From NCBI GenBank assembly GCA_963788325.1, contig CAWBGJ010000014.1, forward strand, positions 372,001 to 436,000: 64,000 bases of DNA, in the 5' to 3' direction. A program made the position numbers and the translations under genes. Under the pieces are notes generated by a model, which was given only the letters and a program-made list of their open reading frames with translations, was not told the DNA's origin and made no database searches. The stretch comes from Prado023 sp963788325. GTDB lineage: Bacteria > Actinomycetota > Actinomycetes > S36-B12 > CAIYMF01. Numbering within the stretch: the stretch's first letter is position 1; each line of letters begins with the position of its first letter. Below are positions 1 to 7,506 of the stretch, piece by piece.

Positions 1-723
1 GGCGCCGTCGGTGGCATCAGCCGACTCCGGCTCAGCGCCGTCGGTCGCCTCATCCACCGCAGCCAAGGTGCCCGACTCGGAGTCGGCCTCAGTGCGGGCC
101 TGGGCATCGCGGCCCCGCCTGCGTCGTACCGCCTTGGTCTCGTCCGGAGCCTGGAACACGGCTGCGATCGCCGGGACCTCGGCCGGTGCAGTGATGGCCG
201 CCATAGGTGCCGGCTCAGCCTCGGCCTCCGGCACCGCGGAGAAGGCCACGGTGGTAACCCCTCGGGTCGCGCGGCGGGACCTGCGTGCCACCGGGGCTGC
301 GGCCGGCTCGGGATCGATCGACGCTGGGGCCCCGGCCGGGGCGTCCGCCTCGTCGCCCCCCATCGCGGCAGCCTCGAACTGCGCGGACTCGTCGCTCTCG
401 TCGTCGATCGCGCCGTCGGTCTCGTCCTCGAGCGGCTCAACCACAGGGGCCTGCTCACTCACGGCATCGGCTGTTTCCGCACCTGCTGCCTCGTCGGCCG
501 TGTCGAGGACGCCGGCAGCACTCGCCCCGGCCTGCGCTGCAGACCTGAACAACTCACCCTGCTCGGCGGCGTCCTGCGCGCCCTCGACCACCACCGGCGG
601 TCCGGCCGGCCGGCTGGCCGCTCGCCGGCGCCGACGGGGCGCCGCGGCGGGGGCGCCGGATTCGGCTCCCGACTCATCCGTGGAGGCTGCTGCGGAGGTC
701 TGCTGCTCGTTCTCGTCGACCAT
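1..723 (-). CDS. rne: Ribonuclease E/G, N-terminal part (runs off the window)
   Basis: This is the first 241 codons of a gene that continues beyond base 1. The product begins MVDENEQQTSAAAS and the visible part is all low-complexity Ala/Glu/Asp/Pro with Arg-rich patches (PRRRRRAA, RRRRGRD). That is the disordered N-terminal extension that precedes the S1/catalytic core in actinobacterial RNase E; no catalytic domain is visible. The ATG at 723 has GAGGAG a few bases upstream. Identity rests mainly on synteny: in Actinobacteria the two radical-SAM-linked genes directly upstream are followed by rne and then rplU-rpmA. The family processes rRNA and tRNA and turns over mRNA in the cytoplasm. Confidence 0.8.
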   Translation of the reverse strand, partial: MVDENEQQTSAAASTDESGAESGAPAAAPRRRRRAASRPAGPPVVVEGAQDAAEQGELFRSAAQAGASAAGVLDTADEAAGAETADAVSEQAPVVEPLEDETDGAIDDESDESAQFEAAAMGGDEADAPAGAPASIDPEPAAAPVARRSRRATRGVTTVAFSAVPEAEAEPAPMAAITAPAEVPAIAAVFQAPDETKAVRRRRGRDAQARTEADSESGTLAAVDEATDGAEPESADATDGA

Positions 724-1266
724 GGTGGTCTCCTCACGGGTATCCCGAGACGACCAGCGCCACGGCAGTGCCCCACATATGGCCAGAACCCGCGAACGCG
801 TCCCAGCAAAGCCTTGTGTTCCGCCCGAGGTGCACACGTGGTGCGTGCGTCGCCCTCGAACTCCGCGCTGTCGGCGGACCCGGAGGTGGGACGGAATTCG
901 CCCACTCCCGGTCGCGACCTGATCACTGCCTGTGCCAGCGCGGGGCGGCACAAGGCGGTGTGATTGGTGCGACGCCTCGAACGTGGGTCGCCTCGATCCA
1001 CGGGGCGACTGGGCCGAATTATGCCACAGCGGACCACCCACGCCTGGCAACCGCGCCGGCGCCCGCCGGCCAGCCCCGATCCCGAGTGCCTCCACCTGGG
1101 CGTCGCCCGAAGGTGGATCGATCCACGTCAGAGTCGCCGGACCGCCGCTGACGTGGAGGAATGGCGGTTGAGCGGGTGGGCGGCGGCCAGTCGCGTGGGC
1201 AAGGAGCGGGCGGGCACCGACCGCGGGGCGCGCGGTGGCAGCGGTGCGGGGCGGGGAGACCGCGGG
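724..1266. other. Long rne leader / intergenic region, no gene seen
   Basis: This 543-base gap lies between the end of the DUF2344 gene and the start of rne, both on the minus strand. Reading frames here look like composition-driven shadows with no recognisable protein. A long untranslated leader is expected for rne genes, which often autoregulate through it. I could not identify a riboswitch or a clear terminator. Confidence 0.5.
1018..1024 (-). promoter_or_regulatory. Possible -10 element for rne
   Basis: GCATAAT on the minus strand is the best -10-like match in the rne leader region. It would give a leader of about 290 bases. No convincing -35 hexamer stands 16-18 bases upstream, so this is tentative. 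Confidence 0.25.
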
Positions 1267-2034
1267 TCAGGGGGTGGCGGACTGTGCGGCAGCGAGGTCG
1301 GCCAGTGCACGGTCCTCGGCCAGCGGGTCGCCCACCTCGCCGTGGGCGCCCAGAGGGCCCTGCGCCAACCGGGTGGGGCGGGCGGGAGCGCCAAGGGCCA
1401 GACCACCGAGATCGCGCAGCGCGAGGAGGATCTCCTCGGGGCGCACTGTCGGGGTCACGTTCGCGACGGTCAGTTCCAGGGTCGCCCCCAACGATCCCGC
1501 ATCAGTTACGGTGCCGGCGATGAGCGCGGGCCGCAGGTCCAGGGTGCGCCGACCCTGCTTCATCATCCGCTCCACGGGCACGCTCGCAGCGTCCACGAGG
1601 ACCGACCATGCCGCACCCAGCTGCTCAGCCGTCACGTCGGGCACCTCGATGCGCCAACGGCTGGCCTCGAGCCGAGCCACGAAGTCGGGCGCACCTGCCT
1701 CGACCACGTCCAGGACGTCGAGCCCCGGCGGCAGCGCCTCGTCGAGGGCCACGCGCATCGCGTCCGGGTCGCAGCGCGCCACCACCCCGATCTCGACATA
1801 CTCTGCCTCACTCGCGGCGCCCGTCGGCGCGGAGTTCGCGTAGGACACCTTCGGATGCGGCGAGAAGCCGGCCGAGTAGGCCATCGGCACGCGCGCCCGG
1901 CGCAATGCCCGCTCCAGGGCACGCTGGAAGTCCCGGTGCGAGGAGAAGCGCAGCGGCCCGCGCTTGGCGTAGCGGATGCGCAGTTTCTGGACCGCGGGCA
2001 CGATCTCGCGGTCAGGGGTCCGACGGGCGGCCAT
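1267..2034 (-). CDS. TIGR03936 family protein (DUF2344), radical-SAM-linked
   Basis: A 255-residue protein that begins MAARRTPDREIVPAVQK and contains IRYAKRGPLRFSSHRDFQRA followed by a segment ending SAGFSPHPK. Both are diagnostic of the DUF2344/TIGR03936 family, which always accompanies a TIGR03960 radical SAM protein, either as a neighbour or fused to it. Its ATG overlaps the last base of the upstream gene's TGA (TGATG), so the two are translationally coupled. The function is unknown; the pairing and the position upstream of rne suggest a role in RNA or ribosome modification, which is inference. An in-frame extension upstream exists but reads antisense-like sequence and ignores the overlap, so I used the internal ATG at 2034. 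Confidence 0.9.
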   Translation of the reverse strand: MAARRTPDREIVPAVQKLRIRYAKRGPLRFSSHRDFQRALERALRRARVPMAYSAGFSPHPKVSYANSAPTGAASEAEYVEIGVVARCDPDAMRVALDEALPPGLDVLDVVEAGAPDFVARLEASRWRIEVPDVTAEQLGAAWSVLVDAASVPVERMMKQGRRTLDLRPALIAGTVTDAGSLGATLELTVANVTPTVRPEEILLALRDLGGLALGAPARPTRLAQGPLGAHGEVGDPLAEDRALADLAAAQSATP

Positions 2035-4022
2035 CAGGCCTCCACCACCGAGCGGACCTGCGGCAACGGCAGGAGCACGGCCTCGCCCGGACCGACCTGG
2101 ATCTCGGTTCCGAGGTGGTCGCACACGCCGCAGTCGAAGCATGGCGTCCACCGGCAGTCCTCGACCTCGCCCCCGGCAAGGGCGTCCTCCCAGTCCTGCC
2201 ACAGCCAGTCGCGGTCCAGCCCCGAGTCGAGGTGGTCCCAGGCCAGGACCTCGTTCTGCTCCCGCTCGCGGATCGTGAACCAGTCGACATCGACCGGCTC
2301 GTCGGCCAGCGCCTGCTCGGCTGCGGCCATCCAGCGGTCGAACGAGAAGTGCTCGCTCCAGCCGTCGAACCGGGCGCCGTCGCGCCAGGCCGCCTCGATG
2401 ACCCGACCGACACGGCGGTCCCCGCGCGAGAGCAGTCCCTCGACGATGCCGGGCCGGCCGTCGTGGTAGCGGAACCCGATGGCCTTCGCGTAGTTGCGGT
2501 CCTTGCGGATCTCGTCGCGCAGCGCGTGCAGGCGCCGGTCGGTGGACTCGTGGTCCAGCTGCGCGGCCCACTGGAACGGCGTGTGCGGCTTGGGCACGAA
2601 TCCACCGATCGACACAGTGCAGCGGATGTCGCGGGTGCCAGCAGCCTCCCGACCGGCCTTGATCACGTTCTTGGCCAGCTCGGCAATCTGCAGGACATCC
2701 TCGTCGGTCTCGGTGGGCAGCCCGCACATGAAGTAGAGCTTCACCTGGCGCCAGCCCGAGGAGTACGCCGCCGTAACGGTGTTGATCAGGTCGTCCTCGG
2801 AGACCATCTTGTTGATCACCTGGCGCATCCGCTCACTGCCCCCCTCTGGTGCGAACGTCAGCCCGGAGCGCCGGCCGTTGCGCGACAGCTCGTTGGCCAG
2901 GTCGATGTTGAACGCGTCCACGCGGGTGCTCGGCAGGGACAGCGACACCTGCTCGCCCTCGTAGCGGTCTGCCAGGCCCTTGCTCAATTCGGCGATCTCG
3001 GAGTGGTCGGCGCTGCTCAGCGAGAGCATCCCGACCTCCTCGAAGCCGGTCTTGCGCAGCCCGTTGTCGATCATCTGGCCCAGGGTGGCGGTCGAACGCT
3101 CCCGGACGGGCCGGGTGATCATGCCCGCCTGGCAGAACCGGCATCCCCGCGTGCACCCGCGGAAGATCTCCACGCTCATCCGCTCGTGCACGGTCTCGGC
3201 CAGCGGGACCAGCGGGTTCTTCGGGTAGGGCCACTCGTCGAGGTCCATCAAGGTGTGCTTGGCCACCCGCCACGGCGCCGCGGGGCTGTTGGGCACGACC
3301 CGACCGATCCGGCCGTCAGCCAGATACTCCACGTCGTAGAGCGCGGGTACGTAGACAGCGCCGCTTGCAGCCAGCCGCTCGAGCAGCTCCCGGCGCAGGG
3401 TCGCCTCGCCCGATTGATCGGAGAGGCCGTAGTCGGGGTGCTCAGCGCGGAAAGCCGCAACGATCGTGCTGATCGCCAGGACCGCCTGCTCGCCGTCGCC
3501 GAGGACCACCAGGTCGATGAAGTCCGCGACCGGTTCCGGGTTGAACGCGGCATGCCCGCCCATGACGACCAGTGGGTGGACGTCGGTGCGCGCAGCGGTG
3601 TGCAGCGGGATGCCGGCAAGATCGAGGCTGGTGAGCATGTTCGTGTAGCAGAGCTCGGTGGAGAAGGACATCCCGAGCAGGTCGAACGCACCCAGCGGGC
3701 GGTGGCCGTCAACGGTGAAGGCCGGGATCGCGTGCTCACGCATCAGGGCCTCGAGGTCGGGCCACACGGCGTAGCTGCGTTGGGCGAGCACCCCGTCGGC
3801 CTCGTTGAGGATCTCGTAGAGGATCTGCACGCCCTGGTTGGGCAGGCCCACCTCGTAGGCGTCGGGGTACATGAGCGCCCAGCGGACGTCGGCGGAGTCC
3901 CAAGCCTTGGCCGCGGCATTGAGCTCGCCGCCGATGTACTGCACCGGCTTGCTCACCCGAGGCAGCACCCGCTCGAGTCGGTCGAACACGGGCGCGCTCG
4001 AGCGCGGGGAGGTCTGCGGCAT
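2034..4022 (-). CDS. TIGR03960 family B12-binding/radical SAM protein
   Basis: A 662-residue protein. Residues 290-297 hold the radical SAM cluster motif CTRGCRFC (Cys290, Cys294, Cys297), which binds a 4Fe-4S cluster and S-adenosylmethionine. The N-terminal about 200 residues resemble the cobalamin-binding fold (MYPDAYEVGLPNQG; VVMGGHAAFNPEP; VVLGDGE). A second Cys set, CFDCGVCDHLG, lies near the C-terminus. The start at MPQTSPRSSAPVFDRLERVL is preferred over an upstream in-frame start that would translate the repeat cluster at 4093-4272. It overlaps the downstream DUF2344 gene by one base. The substrate of this widespread family is not established. Confidence 0.92.
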   Translation of the reverse strand: MPQTSPRSSAPVFDRLERVLPRVSKPVQYIGGELNAAAKAWDSADVRWALMYPDAYEVGLPNQGVQILYEILNEADGVLAQRSYAVWPDLEALMREHAIPAFTVDGHRPLGAFDLLGMSFSTELCYTNMLTSLDLAGIPLHTAARTDVHPLVVMGGHAAFNPEPVADFIDLVVLGDGEQAVLAISTIVAAFRAEHPDYGLSDQSGEATLRRELLERLAASGAVYVPALYDVEYLADGRIGRVVPNSPAAPWRVAKHTLMDLDEWPYPKNPLVPLAETVHERMSVEIFRGCTRGCRFCQAGMITRPVRERSTATLGQMIDNGLRKTGFEEVGMLSLSSADHSEIAELSKGLADRYEGEQVSLSLPSTRVDAFNIDLANELSRNGRRSGLTFAPEGGSERMRQVINKMVSEDDLINTVTAAYSSGWRQVKLYFMCGLPTETDEDVLQIAELAKNVIKAGREAAGTRDIRCTVSIGGFVPKPHTPFQWAAQLDHESTDRRLHALRDEIRKDRNYAKAIGFRYHDGRPGIVEGLLSRGDRRVGRVIEAAWRDGARFDGWSEHFSFDRWMAAAEQALADEPVDVDWFTIREREQNEVLAWDHLDSGLDRDWLWQDWEDALAGGEVEDCRWTPCFDCGVCDHLGTEIQVGPGEAVLLPLPQVRSVVEA

Positions 4023-4092
4023 TGGCCAAGGGTAGACCGGATCGGCGGAAGGCAGGATCTGAGTGCGTCCCCGGCCGTTGGCCGCAGTAGGG

Positions 4093-4272
4093 CCAACCAT
4101 GCCGTCGATGTGGTCGTCTCGAGTGGGTTCCGCGGCTGACCGCGCGAACCTTGCCGTCGATGCGGTCGCTCTCGGGCCGGCTGAATCCCCACGCAACGAC
4201 CATGTCCGCGGCGAGGTTGTCTGCAGGGATGCGCCGAGCACGTCCCCACGACCACATCGACGGCAAGGTTCG
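4093..4272. repeat. Four-copy 25-base palindromic repeat cluster
   Basis: Copies lie at 4093-4117 (plus), 4145-4169 (plus), 4196-4221 (minus) and 4248-4272 (minus), with start-to-start spacing of 52, 51 and 52 bases. The core is AACCTTGCCGTCGATGTGGT or its complement. Copies 1, 2 and 4 differ from each other at two to four positions; copy 3 is degenerate. The first two face the last two, so the region can fold into two nested hairpins. It resembles a repetitive extragenic palindrome cluster rather than coding DNA. Whether the unit recurs elsewhere in the genome cannot be judged from this window. Confidence 0.7.
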
Positions 4273-4345
4273 CCCGTCACGCTGTGTCCGAGCCGCCCAT
4301 CAGACCGTGGCCCGAGCTGGGGGGCCGGGCAACCCAGAAAGAGGT

Positions 4346-4376
4346 GGGTGGGTGGGTGGGTGGGTGGGTGGGTGGG
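4346..4376 (+). repeat. GGGT microsatellite, eight G-tracts
   Basis: Eight GGG tracts are separated by single T bases on the plus strand, starting at 4346, 4350, 4354, 4358, 4362, 4366, 4370 and 4374. Single-nucleotide loops are the most favourable geometry for a parallel G-quadruplex, and there are enough tracts for two in tandem. It begins six bases beyond the stop codon of the minus-strand gene at 4382-5119, with the G-rich strand as that gene's template. Confidence 0.85.
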
Positions 4377-4381
4377 TAGAG

Positions 4382-5119
4382 CTACGCAGACGTGGGCTGT
4401 GTGGCGGCCTCAGCTGCGGCGGGCACACCGCGCAGGCGTGGGAGCAGCATCCCGGTGCTGGCTCGGTAGTCCGCCCACTGCGGGTAGCGGCTCATGCTGC
4501 GCTCCTTGCCCAGCATGTTCGGCACGAACAGCCCCAACCACACCCACGCAAGCACCAGCCAGGGCAGCCAATGCCCGGCCACTACGGCGAAGGTGCCGTA
4601 CAGGATCATCTCGCCGAGGTAGTTGGGATGCCGAACGCGCGCGAACCAACCGGTGGTGATCAGTCCGCGTCGCTCGGCCAGGACGAAGTGCTTCTGGGCG
4701 TCGCTGGCCATCATGATGACCACGCCGATCGCGTAGGCGATCGCGGCGGCGACGAGCAGCCAGGCCGGCTGCTCGGTGTCATCGCGCATGAGCAGGATCG
4801 GGGCCAGCCAGTAGGGCCCGAGCACAAGGGCGAACGTCATGAACGCCCCGCCGGCGGTGATCCGCGTCTGCCAGCGGGCATCAGGCATGACGACGTCCTT
4901 GAGCAGCCAGATCAGGCCGTAGCTGCCGTGCAGGGCAAGGTAGGTCCATGCCGTCGCGGTCCAGGTGTCGGTGAGCACCATCAGGCCCAGCACGAACGGC
5001 AGCGTGCCGCCCTTCTGGAAGTTGATCACCCAGTTCATCTTCACCGGACGCGGACCGCCGAGGAAGTCCTCGGACAGGTATGTGCGCAGCCGAAGCCATC
5101 GGTCGAGGGTGATCGCCAT
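4382..5119 (-). CDS. Isoprenylcysteine methyltransferase-like / DUF1295-type membrane protein
   Basis: A 245-residue polytopic protein with about five or six hydrophobic segments (for example LVAAAIAYAIGVVIMMAS). Near residue 175 it carries ARVRHPNYLGEM, the RHPNYxGE signature shared by isoprenylcysteine carboxyl methyltransferases and the DUF1295/steroid 5-alpha-reductase-like families. In those families the segment forms part of the cofactor and substrate pocket at the membrane face. The methyl acceptor or lipid substrate cannot be told. It stands alone, divergent from ppk2 across about 135 bases. The C-terminal 15 residues are Ala-rich and probably disordered. Confidence 0.75.
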   Translation of the reverse strand: MAITLDRWLRLRTYLSEDFLGGPRPVKMNWVINFQKGGTLPFVLGLMVLTDTWTATAWTYLALHGSYGLIWLLKDVVMPDARWQTRITAGGAFMTFALVLGPYWLAPILLMRDDTEQPAWLLVAAAIAYAIGVVIMMASDAQKHFVLAERRGLITTGWFARVRHPNYLGEMILYGTFAVVAGHWLPWLVLAWVWLGLFVPNMLGKERSMSRYPQWADYRASTGMLLPRLRGVPAAAEAATQPTSA

Positions 5120-5254
5120 ACGACGCAGGATAGGGCGGATGGGTGGTGGTTAGTCCGACGCGCCGGTCACCGGGCGCACCGCGGCACGCACAGTTCACCT
5201 GCTGCGACGACCCCCGACGCGCCAGCCGATGCACCCGGGCGGCATCATCGGGGC

Positions 5255-6259
5255 ATGACCCACGATCCGGAAGTCCACGAGTTCGATCTCGAGTCGATCA
5301 TGGACCTCGCCGACATCATCGAGGCCCTGCAGGACACCGAGGACGACCGGCTGCTGCACTTCGGCCTGACGGCCGCCGACACGTGGGACGAGGTCGACGA
5401 CCCAGTACTGCTAGGACCGAACGGGACCCCGGTCGGCACCTGGCGCGAGGGCTACCCCTACGACTCCAGGATCTCGCGGCGCGAGTACGAGTTGACCAAG
5501 CGACTGCTGCAGATCGAGTTGCTCAAGATGCAGGCGTGGGTCAAGGAGTCCGGGGCACGGATCGTGATGGTGTTCGAGGGCCGCGACGCGGCAGGCAAGG
5601 GCGGGACGATCAAGCGGTTCATGGAGCACATGAACCCGCGCGGTGCGACCGTGGTGGCGCTGGAGAAGCCCACGAAGGAGGAGAGCACCCAGTGGTACTT
5701 CCAGCGCTACATCAAGCACCTGCCCAGCGCTGGGGAGATCGTGATGTTCGACCGCTCCTGGTACAACCGGGCCGGCGTCGAGCGGGTCATGGGCTTCTGC
5801 AGCGACGCGCAGTACGAGGAGTTCATGCGTCAGGCGCCCGAGTTCGAGCGGATGCTCGTGCGCAGCGGCATCATCCTGTTCAAGTTCTGGTTCTCGGTCA
5901 GCCGCAAGGAGCAGGTGGCGCGGTTCACGATCCGACGCATCGACCCCGTGCGGCAGTGGAAGCTCTCGCCGATGGACCTGGCCAGCCTGGACCGCTGGCA
6001 GGACTACACCGACGCCAAGGAGGCGATGCTGTTCTACACGGACAGCGAGTGGGCGCCGTGGACGGTGGTGCGTTCCAACGACAAGAAGCGCGGCCGGCTC
6101 GAGGCCATGCGCTGGGTGCTGGCCACCGTGGACTACCCGGACAAGGACGAGGAACTCGTCGGCATGCCGGACCCGAACATCGTGGGCCCGCCGTGGCGGA
6201 TCTACGAGACAGGTGAGCACACGGGCAAGATGTACCCGCTGCTCAGCCAGGACGACTGA
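5255..6259 (+). CDS. ppk2: Polyphosphate kinase 2 (first copy)
   Basis: A 334-residue PPK2-family kinase that transfers phosphate between polyphosphate and nucleotides in the cytoplasm. Walker A is FEGRDAAGKGGT (residues 108-118) and the lid/Walker B region is MFDRSWYNRAGVE (164-176). A long frame upstream is a shadow; the ATG at 5255 (MTHDPEVHEF) gives the natural N-terminus. The roughly 90-residue N-terminal extension with an acidic stretch (QDTEDDR) distinguishes it from the second copy at 42.9 kb. The direction (polyP-driven nucleotide phosphorylation or polyP synthesis) cannot be decided by eye. It is convergent with rodA. Confidence 0.93.
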   Translation: MTHDPEVHEFDLESIMDLADIIEALQDTEDDRLLHFGLTAADTWDEVDDPVLLGPNGTPVGTWREGYPYDSRISRREYELTKRLLQIELLKMQAWVKESGARIVMVFEGRDAAGKGGTIKRFMEHMNPRGATVVALEKPTKEESTQWYFQRYIKHLPSAGEIVMFDRSWYNRAGVERVMGFCSDAQYEEFMRQAPEFERMLVRSGIILFKFWFSVSRKEQVARFTIRRIDPVRQWKLSPMDLASLDRWQDYTDAKEAMLFYTDSEWAPWTVVRSNDKKRGRLEAMRWVLATVDYPDKDEELVGMPDPNIVGPPWRIYETGEHTGKMYPLLSQDD

Positions 6260-6260
6260 A

Positions 6261-6275
6261 CTCGGGAGTCCCGAG
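6261..6275. terminator. Hairpin between convergent ppk2 and rodA
   Basis: CTCGGGAGTCCCGAG is a 6-base-pair stem with a 3-base loop, starting two bases after the ppk2 stop. It has no T-tract. It may serve as a bidirectional terminator for the convergent genes. Confidence 0.4.
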
Positions 6276-6345
6276 ACCTCCTGCGACCGCCACCACGGCC
6301 GAGTCGAGCCATGGCCGTCGCCCCGGTGGGACCGGTCGCGGCGCG

Positions 6346-7506
6346 TCAGTCGTCGGAGGTCGCGCCGGCGTGGATGTTGAGCAGCAGCCCAATACCGATC
6401 CAGGCGGCGAACATCGAGGACCCGCCATAGGACACGAACAGCAGCGGCACGCCGGTCACGGGCATGATCCCCAGGTTCATCCCGATGTTCTCGAACGACT
6501 GCAGCGCGAACCACAGCACGACGCCACTGGCGGCCAGCCGGCCGAACAGGTCCCGGGCGCGCAGGGCGATCAGCAGCCCGCGCCAGAGCACCAGGGCCAG
6601 CAGGCCCAGCAGCACGCACACCCCGACGAAGCCCAGCTCCTCACCGGCCACCGAGAACACGAAGTCGGTGTGGTTGAACGGCACGAATCCACCCTGGGTC
6701 TGCGTCCCCTGCCCCAGCCCCCGGCCGAGCAGCCCGCCTGCGCCGATCGCGATTCGCGCCTGCTGGGTGTTGTACCCGTACGTGCGCGCTCCCTCCTCGG
6801 GCCGCGCGAAGGCTGTGAGCCGGTCGATCTGGTAGTCGTCGACCAGACCCAGGGCGAACGCCGCAGCCACGGCAGCGGCGCCTGCAACCCCCAGCAGCGC
6901 CAGCTGCCAGATCCGCACACCGGCGACCACGAGCATCCCGACCACGATCGAGACGATCACCAGGACGGTCCCGAGGTCCGGTTGGAGCATGATCAGGCCG
7001 ACCGGCACGGCGGCGATGGCCAGGGCACGCACGACGGTGCGCCCGGGCGGCACGTCCCCCGGGCTCCGGTCGGAGAGCACCAGAGCCACACCGACGATGA
7101 TCGCGACCTTGGCGAACTCCGAGGGCTGGAGCGTGAATCCGGCCGGGAGCCGGATCCAGGCCTGCGCGCCGTTGATCGTGCTACCCAGCGGCGAGAGCAC
7201 CAGGACCAGGCCCGCGAGGCTCGCTGCGTACAGCATCGGCGTGTAGCGCCGGATCGCCCGGTGGCCCAGCCGGGACACGATCACGCACAGCACCAGACCC
7301 AGCGCCAGGTTGACCAGGTGCCGGGCCGCGGACCCACCGGGCCACTGGCCGGCCGCGGTGAGGCGTGCCGAGGTGGCAGACCAGATCAGCACCACCCCGA
7401 GCAGCGACAGGGTGGCGGCCGGCAGGAGGAGCAACCAGTCCCACTGGCGCAGCCGCGGCGGGCTGGTGCGCGGGCGCAGCGGGGGCGCGGTGCGCAGGAC
7501 GGTCAT
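6346..7506 (-). CDS. rodA: RodA, SEDS peptidoglycan glycosyltransferase
   Basis: A 386-residue SEDS protein with about ten membrane segments. It polymerises lipid II into glycan strands for lateral wall growth with its cognate class B PBP. Family signatures include MLQPDLGTVLVIV, RIAIGAGGLLGRGLGQGTQT, FVPFNHTDFVFSVAGEELG and PLLFVSYGGSSM. The ATG lies inside an ATGA overlap with the stop of mrdA, so the two are coupled, as usual for this pair. The alternative start further upstream only adds antisense-like sequence. Confidence 0.96.
   Translation of the reverse strand: MTVLRTAPPLRPRTSPPRLRQWDWLLLLPAATLSLLGVVLIWSATSARLTAAGQWPGGSAARHLVNLALGLVLCVIVSRLGHRAIRRYTPMLYAASLAGLVLVLSPLGSTINGAQAWIRLPAGFTLQPSEFAKVAIIVGVALVLSDRSPGDVPPGRTVVRALAIAAVPVGLIMLQPDLGTVLVIVSIVVGMLVVAGVRIWQLALLGVAGAAAVAAAFALGLVDDYQIDRLTAFARPEEGARTYGYNTQQARIAIGAGGLLGRGLGQGTQTQGGFVPFNHTDFVFSVAGEELGFVGVCVLLGLLALVLWRGLLIALRARDLFGRLAASGVVLWFALQSFENIGMNLGIMPVTGVPLLFVSYGGSSMFAAWIGIGLLLNIHAGATSDD

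Larger units (their letters stand above)
4023..4381. other. Intergenic region rich in repeats
   Basis: A 359-base gap between two minus-strand genes. It holds the four-copy inverted repeat at 4093-4272 and the GGGT microsatellite at 4346-4376. It must also contain the promoter of the TIGR03960 gene, which I could not pin down. Confidence 0.6.

Noticed and set aside
11..922. A 303-residue plus-strand reading frame over rne
   Set aside because: Ser/Ala-rich antisense shadow of the RNase E N-terminal region; the minus strand has a good ribosome site, start and synteny.
1608..4139. An 843-residue plus-strand frame antisense to the radical SAM gene
   Set aside because: It lacks any motif; the opposite strand has the CxxxCxxC cluster and family-wide similarity.
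4093..4272. A CRISPR array
   Set aside because: Copies alternate orientation, are few and degenerate, and no cas gene is present.
4151..5254. An upstream in-frame extension of ppk2
   Set aside because: It would translate the repeat cluster and the GGGT tract and run antisense through the methyltransferase-like gene.
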